Origin: Neoconidiobolus thromboides FSU 785
Taxonomy: Eukaryota > Entomophthoromycota > Entomophthoromycetes > Entomophthorales > Neoconidiobolaceae
Reading direction: 5' to 3'
NCBI GenBank assembly: GCA_025603075.1
Contig: MU626313.1
Span: 1-64,000, forward strand
Length of the DNA: 64,000 nt
Position numbers and translations under genes: made by a program. Below are positions 57,423 through 64,000 of this stretch, piece after piece. Numbering within the stretch: the stretch's first letter is position 1; the number at the start of each line of letters is the position of its first letter. The notes below the pieces were generated by a model. That model was given only the letters and a program-made list of their open reading frames with translations. It was not told the origin of the DNA and made no database searches.

Positions 57423-58709
57423 TCAAAATAAATAAAAATTAGAAAAAGGAAGAATCTTTGAGAGTATATCAATATCAGACTTATTCACAGCTAAGTAATC
57501 AATTAGAAAAAACGTAGAATAAGCCATAGTATTTAAACAAGTTTCATTAGTTATAGTTAATTGTCCATGTTTAAACTTCACTTGAGTAACATTAGGGAAT
57601 AGCCTTAATACATTAAAGAGTACTTCAATACTTAAATAACACTCTTTAAACACTAATTTAGTGGTAGAGGGGTTTATTGTATTACTTGTCTCATTTCTAC
57701 TACAAAAATAAGGCGCCGTTATGGACTCATTTTCATCACTTTCATTACTATAGAAGACGACTGTTGAAACTGTTTTAAACTTCGATAGTCTTAATATCAC
57801 ATCTTCTAGTTCATTGTTAAGCCTGATATACACTTTATTCAAGTGAGACATTGAGTTAACAGTTATACCATCAATTAACTTTAAATCAATCAACCCTAAA
57901 TTCTGGAACTCAAAATGATTTTTATTGCTAATGCAATCTAACGTAGCTAGCTTTTTAAACGGAACTTTTAATGTAGTCAAATTAGTTAAATCACCAAAAT
58001 ATTCTAACCTAAATATTCTACTAAACTTTCCATTAAGTACAAGCTTTTTTAAATTAGTGAATGACTTGGTTTTATTAAAATTGTATGGAACCACAAATCT
58101 AGTACATATTAAATATAAGGTGCCTAAATTCTGGAAGCTTTTTTGTAGTATTTCTAAACCAAACAAATTGATGGCAAAACCTTGAATCTTTAATTTCTTT
58201 AATCTATTAGGGTTGAGATATTCAGCTACGAGAGAAATGGCTATCAATCCGGTTACTTTTAAATCAAACTCCTCCACCTGGAATAAGATGCTGGCAAAAT
58301 TCAACATAGTAGCTTTATATTTTTCATCGATTACAAAGGTTATTTTTTTTAAAAATTTAAAAGTAAAATCAAATATTGTTCTTGAAAATGGATCATTTGA
58401 ATTGAAATGAATAGTGAAATTAGATATATTAGTATATAAGTTCAAATCAAGCTCATGATTGCTCTTTATCATCAACCTCTTTACTTTATTTGGATACTTT
58501 TTTATTATCCTATCATGATCTTCCATTCGCTTTTTACTTGGTATATAGCTATAATATAATGAGTTTCTAAATAGAACACCATTTATTATTTTATAGATTG
58601 TTTTGTTAAGAGCCATAAGGTTGGACAATCCATTTAGATCTATATACAAGAATATTTCTTCTATTAAAACATCTGGTAAGTCATCTAGCTTTAGCTTGCT
58701 TTGGTTCAT
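57423..58709 (-). CDS. F-box protein with leucine-rich-repeat-like body
   Basis: Single exon, 428 aa, starting at the ATG at 58709. The N-terminus KLDDLPDVLIEEIFLYIDLN (residues 6-25) followed by GLSNLMALNKTIYKIIN is a clear F-box, which binds SKP1 in SCF ubiquitin ligases. The rest has irregular leucine/isoleucine-rich repeats (NRLKKLKIQGFAINLFGLEI, FTNLKKLVLNGKFS, LTNLTTLKVPF) spaced about 25 residues, fitting degenerate LRRs for substrate binding. Targets unknown. The gene is divergent from the AP sigma gene, 176 bp away. Such F-box genes often form large families in early-diverging fungi. Confidence 0.82.
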   Translation of the reverse strand: MNQSKLKLDDLPDVLIEEIFLYIDLNGLSNLMALNKTIYKIINGVLFRNSLYYSYIPSKKRMEDHDRIIKKYPNKVKRLMIKSNHELDLNLYTNISNFTIHFNSNDPFSRTIFDFTFKFLKKITFVIDEKYKATMLNFASILFQVEEFDLKVTGLIAISLVAEYLNPNRLKKLKIQGFAINLFGLEILQKSFQNLGTLYLICTRFVVPYNFNKTKSFTNLKKLVLNGKFSRIFRLEYFGDLTNLTTLKVPFKKLATLDCISNKNHFEFQNLGLIDLKLIDGITVNSMSHLNKVYIRLNNELEDVILRLSKFKTVSTVVFYSNESDENESITAPYFCSRNETSNTINPSTTKLVFKECYLSIEVLFNVLRLFPNVTQVKFKHGQLTITNETCLNTMAYSTFFLIDYLAVNKSDIDILSKILPFSNFYLF

Positions 58710-58885
58710 AATAAAAAATGGTTAGAAAAGTGAAAATATTCTTGAGCTTTACGGTTGTTTTTCTAGAATTTGTATTACTGACTTTATTGCTCAAATCCTC
58801 ATTTACATTAAAAAACTCAAATTGACAAAATGAATTTAAAAAATAGTATTGAGTAAATCGTCATCTTTTTAAGTTTTGATTAGGA
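58710..58885. promoter_or_regulatory. Short divergent promoter F-box / AP sigma
   Basis: 176 bp between two outward-facing start codons. Confidence 0.4.
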
Positions 58886-59620
58886 ATGGTATATTTATTA
58901 AGTATAATAAATCAAGAAGGGATTGAAAGATATAACAAATTATTTCAGCCAGTAATTTTCAAAAAGGCCGAGGAGTATAATCAATTTAAAGATACTTTGT
59001 TTGATATACTATCTAATAGAGAAGAATATGAAGTAAATCTAATGTGAAATTTAGTTTATTTTTATAAATATAAATAGGGTCCTATATTTGAATTTCATAA
59101 TACTGAGAATATGATTGGTATATATATATATATTAAAGGTGATATTTATCGTTTGTAGTCTATAAGAAGTTTGCTTCGTTATATTTCATGGCATATATTA
59201 ATCCTAAAGAAGTAAGAGCTTTTATTTACTTTATTCAATTATTTACTTTCATAGAACGAATTCGAAGTATTGGACATTTTAAACCATATAATGGGTATAT
59301 TATTATCATTTTTTTAAACTTGATTTTAATGATAAATAGAGACCTTAAGCATTTCGTTTGAAAGCTTTGTAAGAAAATTTTATTGTTAGCCATTTTTCAA
59401 GCTAATTTGTGTTTTTAGTGCGAATTAGATATATCCTTTTTTGAAAAATAATCTATTACATAATCATAGTAAAAAGACTATTTCCTTAACCACTATATAC
59501 ATTATATATCACTTAGATAAGGTAAACTTAATTATTAGTGAGTTTTTCAATATCAATGGGGAAATTCAAGCAACGGATCCTATTCAAATACTAACTTCAA
59601 TTGAACAATTTGAGGAGTAA
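58886..59620 (+). CDS. Adaptor-complex small (sigma) subunit, with a U12-type intron
   Basis: Seven exons: 58886-59032, 59078-59117, 59159-59211, 59255-59294, 59340-59368, 59419-59430, 59501-59620; 146 aa. No long open frame exists, but the joined product follows the clathrin-adaptor sigma family from end to end. It starts MVYLLSIINQEGIERYNKLF; MIVYKKFASLYFMAYI matches the YKRYASLYF block; ENEFEVLDILNHIMETL matches the NELxxLExIHxxVE block. CELD then joins IIYHLDKVNLIISEF, matching CELDIIFNFEKAYFILDEF-type sequences, and GEIQATD matches GEIQETS. Sigma subunits form the core of AP coats on Golgi/endosomes. AP-1, AP-2 or AP-4 type cannot be decided. Exon 6 is only 12 nt and is followed by an AT-AC intron; with ordinary GT-AG rules the last two exons cannot be joined. 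Confidence 0.85.
59431..59500 (+). other. U12-type (AT-AC) spliceosomal intron
   Basis: The 70-bp intron begins ATATCCTTTT, the exact minor-spliceosome donor consensus. It contains TTCCTTAAC at 59482-59490, the exact U12 branch-site consensus, and ends TATATAC with the AC 11 nt after the branch A. Splicing joins CELD to IIYHLDK in phase 0, restoring the sigma-subunit sequence without gap. Confidence 0.88.
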
Positions 59621-60572
59621 CACAAACCCGATTAATATTTTGTAAGGTAAGGTTTTTTATAGTTTAAAGGCCGATATTCCAAATATTGTATATTCGCTTA
59701 TAATTGTTAGTATATAGTGGGTTTGAAATTGTTTCTTACAAGACATTAAACATTATATTTATAGATTTGATTAGAAAAGGGGTTTTTTTTTATGTGCCTT
59801 TTTTATCTGGTCATACATTCAATTATATGTATTTATAAAACTTGTAGTTATTTTACCCTTATGAGTCAAGGAATTAAAGGTGGGGTTTAATAATTTGTTA
59901 GATATTACTATTTCATTTTATATTAGCAAATTTTAAGCGTTCTACCTTATTAAAAGATAATTATTATACTTTAGTGTTTTTTCATATTATTGGTATTTGT
60001 TTTTTAATCATTTGTTATAGTTTTGTTTATTTAGTTATATTTGTTATTTTCAACTTTAATACAGCTCATTAATTAACTTTCAATTCGATTTATAGTAATC
60101 ATGAAGTTTTTAAATATGCTACCATTCATTTTATTTCTAGAGTACAGTTATTTATACTAACATTTAAAAAATAAACATAAAAAGATATTTTATATTCTAA
60201 TAATTTTTATCATATATTTAAAGGATAAGAAAGGAAAGGAAGATGTAGATCGGTATTTCAATTTTTTTAGCCCTCTTGGTACTCTTCCTGCTTTTTATGC
60301 TCTTGATAGCCATACACTTTTGTCCAGTTTATTGGAAATCTCTGAAAGTATTCTCAGATCACTAAAAGACTCCTAGTTTAAGTATTTATTAAATATTTTA
60401 AGCAACAAAGAAGCAGTAGATTTATAGTCAAAGTCTGCACCTGTGCTTATTAAGCCAAAACCTCGAAGTTTAATTACTTTAAGGTTTGAGAATAAAAATA
60501 TAAAAGAAGAAAGTATTTAATTAGCGTATGAATTTCACGAATTTCATATTGTTACTTCCATTAACAATATAT

Positions 60573-60671
60573 GGGGATGTATTTTTGTGTTTAAGAATTT
60601 TGTTAGCAAATTTTCCGCTTAGATAGCGCTTAAAAAATGGAAGAAATAGTGAAGTTAAAAAAGACACTCCC
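60573..60671 (+). mobile_element. MITE copy, left partner of an inverted pair
   Basis: GGGGATG...CACTCCC, 99 bp, ATAT on both sides; the right ATAT (60672-60675) is also the left flank of the next copy. Confidence 0.93.
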
Positions 60672-60675
60672 ATAT

Positions 60676-60774
60676 GGTGATGTTTTTTTTGGCCTCATTG
60701 CTTTTTCTATCTTTTAAGCGCTATTTAAGTGGAAAAATCGTCAGCAAAGTCCTTAAATCCTTAAATACATCCCC
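60676..60774 (-). mobile_element. MITE copy, right partner of an inverted pair
   Basis: GGTGATG...CATCCCC, 99 bp, ATAT on both sides; head to head with the preceding copy. Confidence 0.93.
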
Positions 60775-61278
60775 ATATATATCCTTAAGTTATATTTATA
60801 CACAAGATTTCCTCTAATTAAAAATGCATTTTATAAAGAATGCTGCTATAACTACTTTGAGTAATATTTAAATATCAAATTAAAAAGACTGTCACAGCTA
60901 TTTTACTTTTATATACTTAAATACAGCCTACCATTACTTAGATATTTAATTTCGTTATATAAAAACTTCGATTTTATTATAACCTTAAGTACCAGTTCAA
61001 TACATTTTACCTGTCCTGAAGTATGTAAAAATATCACGTTTAAAGAAGTTAACAAGTATTAATTTAATATAAAAACTCCACTAATATAAATTATATGGTT
61101 CTATCAATATATAGTGTAACTAAAAACAGTGTAAGTACATCCCTTTGCTTATAGTAATTCAAATGTTTAAAAACTATTCAAAGTATGGCTGGCTTCTTTT
61201 AAAGTAAATTATAACTATATACGACTAATTATGTGATAACTAGATAATTGCTTAAATTCATAGTGATTTTTATGATAT

Positions 61279-61373
61279 GAGAGTGTTTTTTTGACTTCAT
61301 TATTTTTTCCATGTTTGAGCGCTATTTAAGCAGAGAAATTGTTGGTAAAATTCTTACACAAAAATACATCCCC
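61279..61373 (-). mobile_element. MITE copy with perfect ATAT target duplication
   Basis: GAGAGTG...CATCCCC, 95 bp, ATAT on both sides. Confidence 0.92.
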
Positions 61374-61908
61374 ATATGTATACTAATTGTAAATATTCAT
61401 TTATAACTGTTCTTTAATAAATTAGAATCCTTCACTTAATGATAAGTTGGAATTTACTTTGACATATAAATAGACTTCGATGCTCAATCAAATACCTTAA
61501 ATGAGATTCAATAATAGAGGAAACTAAATAAGTTGTTAGCCTTTTAATTCATTAAAATGCCTATTTTAACTAGATAGAGTATACATTTATACTGTGTTTC
61601 TACATTTCAAAATATTCTATATAAACTGAAAGCTGACATTTCAAACATCTATTTATTATGTCTTTATAAGGAACTTTTGAACTTAATCAAAACACCAAAT
61701 GTTTTAAAATAAGCTGTTAACGTCCAAGTTTAAGTAATCTGACTTTAAAAATACCAGCCTAATATATTGTATTATTTCAACATTGTACATCTTTAATTAA
61801 GCTTTTAAGTAATATAAAATGAAGCTCAATTATAAAAACATTTATTTTTTAAAATAATCTTATTATATGTAGCATATTTTCTAATATTAAATGCCCTTTG
61901 TAAAAATA

Positions 61909-62003
61909 CGATGTTTTTTGTGATTTCATTACTTTTCCATTTTTAAGCGCTATTTGAGTGGAAAGATTGGTAGCAAAATTCTTAAACAAAACAATGCATC
62001 TCC
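61909..62003 (-). mobile_element. MITE copy
   Basis: The left end is reduced to CGATG; the right end CATCTCC is followed by ATAT; core GAGTGGAAAGATTGGTAG. Confidence 0.85.
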
Positions 62004-62773
62004 ATATAATGATTTTTGCATTTTCATTAAAGTTTGAAAGTGTTTTGATTTCAATAGTTTTACTAGAGATATATAAAAATACTGAAAGTAAATACTGAGT
62101 TTATAAACATCAGCTTAACTTTGCTACTTTACAACTATTTTTTCCCATTAAAAAAACTAGATTTTATCAATAATGGTAATAAATGGCATGATTTTGGGTG
62201 TGTAAAAGTTGTAGTTGATTAAAAAAATTAAAACAGATTAAAAACACTTTTTAATTCCTTGAATTGGTATTAAATAATGTGGCTGTTTAATCTTTAAAAA
62301 ATTAACACAAATCTTTCATTTAATAATGAATCTTTGTTTTAGTGGACTTTTAAAATTAATATTTACTTCGCCATACCTTCTTTTAGCTATATTTAATTAT
62401 AAGGTTTACGTTGAAACAAGGCTTTATCATTAATTTTGAAATATAGAATAAATAAATAAATTCATCATTAATTTTCAATTATAATTAAAGTTAATCTAAA
62501 ATAGTATACTCCTTAAATATATTAGACACTCCTAATTACAACTTATTGTGTATAAACAAGTTAAATATTGCTCACAACTAAATAATATAAAAAGTCAAAC
62601 TTTACTTCAATTCTTTATAAATCTAATTTACCACATCTAAATCTTTTTCATCTGACTTTATGATTTTCAAACTTTGGGTGTTTATTTTTCAACTACTTTA
62701 TATTTTGTTCAATCAATCTTTAAACATCAAATTGATCGTGCCTCCTATATTCATTTACAAATTAGATAATACA

Positions 62774-62783
62774 TATATAAATA
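62774..62783 (+). promoter_or_regulatory. Putative TATA box of the lipase gene
   Basis: TATATAAATA about 49-58 bp upstream of the ATG at 62832. Confidence 0.5.
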
Positions 62784-62831
62784 CCCAAAATACTCGATAC
62801 TCTCAATTAGATAGTTCTTTTTTACTTTAAA

Positions 62832-64000
62832 ATGGTGCAAAGTATTTTAGTTCAAGATCAAGAACCACCTCCATTAGTTGTAGTAGAAGGTTTTTTGGGC
62901 TCTAAAGACCGATGTTATTGGAACAACTTTCTAAAATGTCAATATAAAATAAAAGGTAATCTTGTGAGAAGGGTTCTATTTGTAAGATTGGGCTCCTTAT
63001 CTTCAGTACATGATAGATGCTGCGAATTATACTATCAACTTAAGGGCGGTACCGTTGATTTTGGTGAGGAGCATAGCTTACAAATGGGGCATAAAAGGTA
63101 TGGAAGAACTTACCCAGGACTTTATCCAAAATGGTCTGATAAATATCCTTTGCATATACTCGGTCATTCTTTAGGTGGCTTAACATGTGTTCGTTTTCAG
63201 CGTATGCTAGCTGATTGCTATTTTGATACAGCCACGAGTGAAAATTGGATTAAATCCGTCACTACTTTTTCTACTCCACATAGGGGCTCTACTTTACCGT
63301 ATACAATTGGTGCTAGTGAAATAAACCCTATTGATGTCAATCCGTTCTCAGTTGGAGCTTTTCTTTACAGATTTGCATACATAATATCTTGGTTTGGGTT
63401 TCAAAATATTGACTTACAGCTAGATCATTGGGAATTATATAAATATCCATTTTGGCAATTTTTGTATAACCTTATATTTAGATTTCAATTTGATAAAGGA
63501 TTTGACAATGCCGCTTCTGATCTCACTTTAAGTTTTTGTGAAAATTATAATCAAAAATATTCTAAAGAGTTCAAAAGCACTTATTATCGCTCATATTCCG
63601 CTTCCATGTCTTATAAAGTCAACCAATATTACTATCCCATTTTAAACTGGAGTAGACCATTTAGAACCATTTTATTTTCAATGATATTGGGTACTTATTC
63701 CTTTAAAGCAAAAGATAAAGTAGATGAAGAGTGGAGGGATAACGATGGGGTTATACCTGTGATATCTCAATATCACCCGAAATCATGTAAAGACCAAAAT
63801 TGTATTCACTTAAAGTATAAAAAAGCCGAAAAAATCTTATACCAACCTTTGTTTAGTCAAATTCAACCTGGTATTTGGTATACAATTGAAATTGAAGATG
63901 CTTGTCATTTCAATGTCATTCGTTCTAAAAATAAAATATCCAAAGAACATCAGGTGCTATTAATGGATATTTGGGTGTATTTAAATCAAATCGATACAAA
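62832..64000 (+). CDS. Family I.5-type zinc-binding lipase (partial, runs off window end)
   Basis: One open frame of at least 389 codons with no stop before the window end. It matches the Geobacillus/Staphylococcus I.5 lipase family and its plant/protist relatives. Catalytic triad: S113 in LGHSLGG, D305 in DNDGVIP, H359 in EDACHFNVI. The zinc site of I.5 lipases is intact: D61 (VHDRCCE), H81 (FGEEHS), H87 (MGHKRYGRTYPG) and D230 (ASDLTLS). Positions 61, 81, 87 and 113 equal those I recall for the bacterial L1 enzyme. Residues 14-22 (PLVVVEGFL) form the first strand with the oxyanion turn. The expected reaction is hydrolysis of triacylglycerol or other long-chain esters. No signal peptide is seen, unlike the secreted bacterial enzymes, so it may be intracellular or have an unseen upstream exon. 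Only a short C-terminus should be missing. Confidence 0.88.
   Translation, partial: MVQSILVQDQEPPPLVVVEGFLGSKDRCYWNNFLKCQYKIKGNLVRRVLFVRLGSLSSVHDRCCELYYQLKGGTVDFGEEHSLQMGHKRYGRTYPGLYPKWSDKYPLHILGHSLGGLTCVRFQRMLADCYFDTATSENWIKSVTTFSTPHRGSTLPYTIGASEINPIDVNPFSVGAFLYRFAYIISWFGFQNIDLQLDHWELYKYPFWQFLYNLIFRFQFDKGFDNAASDLTLSFCENYNQKYSKEFKSTYYRSYSASMSYKVNQYYYPILNWSRPFRTILFSMILGTYSFKAKDKVDEEWRDNDGVIPVISQYHPKSCKDQNCIHLKYKKAEKILYQPLFSQIQPGIWYTIEIEDACHFNVIRSKNKISKEHQVLLMDIWVYLNQIDT

Larger units (their letters stand above)
59621..62831. other. Large repeat-rich interval without a called gene
   Basis: Contains four MITEs (60573, 60676, 61279, 61909). At about 60249-60365 a plus-strand frame reads as a hydrophobic segment (SIFLALLVLFLLFMLLIAI) ending FSDH-stop, but it has no start codon and a stop lies just upstream, so it is noted only. 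Confidence 0.5.

Noticed and set aside
59431-59450. Premature stop in the sigma gene (TAA after ATATCCTTTTTTGAAAAA)
   Set aside because: At first it suggested a pseudogene, but the stop lies inside the AT-AC intron, and removing the intron restores the family sequence.
1300-62010. MITEs as Tc1/mariner-derived with TA target sites
   Set aside because: The TAT...ATA flanks first suggested TA duplications, but copies flanked by ATCT, AAAT, ATTT and ATAA on both sides show a 4-bp duplication.
1-64000. CRISPR arrays, operons, ribosome binding sites or replication origins of bacterial type
   Set aside because: None seen; spliceosomal introns and tRNA structure show eukaryotic nuclear DNA, and the regular repeats are dispersed MITEs, not spacer arrays.

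Overview
The window looks like nuclear DNA of a compact but very AT-rich fungus. Genes are split by short introns (about 41-80 bp, mostly GTAA...TAG), one tRNA isotype is present twice, and the proteins are fungal-type: a HAL4/SAT4-like kinase, a CNS1-type co-chaperone, RPC31, GMC oxidoreductase and F-box protein. A U12-type AT-AC intron, a CLEC16A/FPL protein, PIG-Y and a Zn-type family I.5 lipase together argue for an early-diverging fungal lineage rather than a yeast. An entomophthoralean such as Conidiobolus would fit the base composition, but that is inference from memory.

Layout. 1-9 kb: the 3' part of a cytochrome P450 gene, an arrestin-fold gene, two identical tRNA-Gln(TTG) genes in opposite orientation, and many repeats. 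8.9-12.2 kb: SEC20 SNARE, RNA polymerase III subunit RPC31 and a small LLPH/DUF2423-like nucleolar protein. 15-17.6 kb: a TFIIB-core protein with a long disordered N-terminus and no zinc ribbon. 21-25 kb: a Ser/Thr kinase and an NmrA-like reductase. 25-34 kb and 37-40 kb: transposable-element graveyards. 35-37 kb: a secreted GMC oxidoreductase. 40.4-59.6 kb: a gene-dense block with CNS1/TTC4, a BOS1-like SNARE, a 14-exon CLC antiporter, CLEC16A homologue, ETF beta, RAD9, PIG-Y, a RING/coiled-coil protein, an F-box protein and an AP-complex sigma subunit. 59.6-62.8 kb is repeat-rich. 62.8-64 kb holds the start of a lipase gene that runs off the window.

Many products act in membrane traffic: SEC20, BOS1-like, AP sigma, CLC, CLEC16A and an arrestin-like adaptor. 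A second group acts in genome maintenance (RAD9, RING/coiled-coil) and transcription (RPC31, TFIIB-like). Three gene pairs are divergent and could share promoters: RAD9/PIG-Y, CLC/CLEC16A and F-box/AP sigma.

The intergenic DNA is dominated by one about 98-bp MITE family (about 30 copies) with GGGGATG termini and 4-bp target duplications, usually ATAT. An about 463-bp solo LTR occurs three times. A decayed, unclassified transposase-like element occurs three times, one copy split by an LTR. A relict asparagine-rich coding family also occurs three times. Exon coordinates were derived by hand from splice motifs and reading-frame continuity, so they are predictions.
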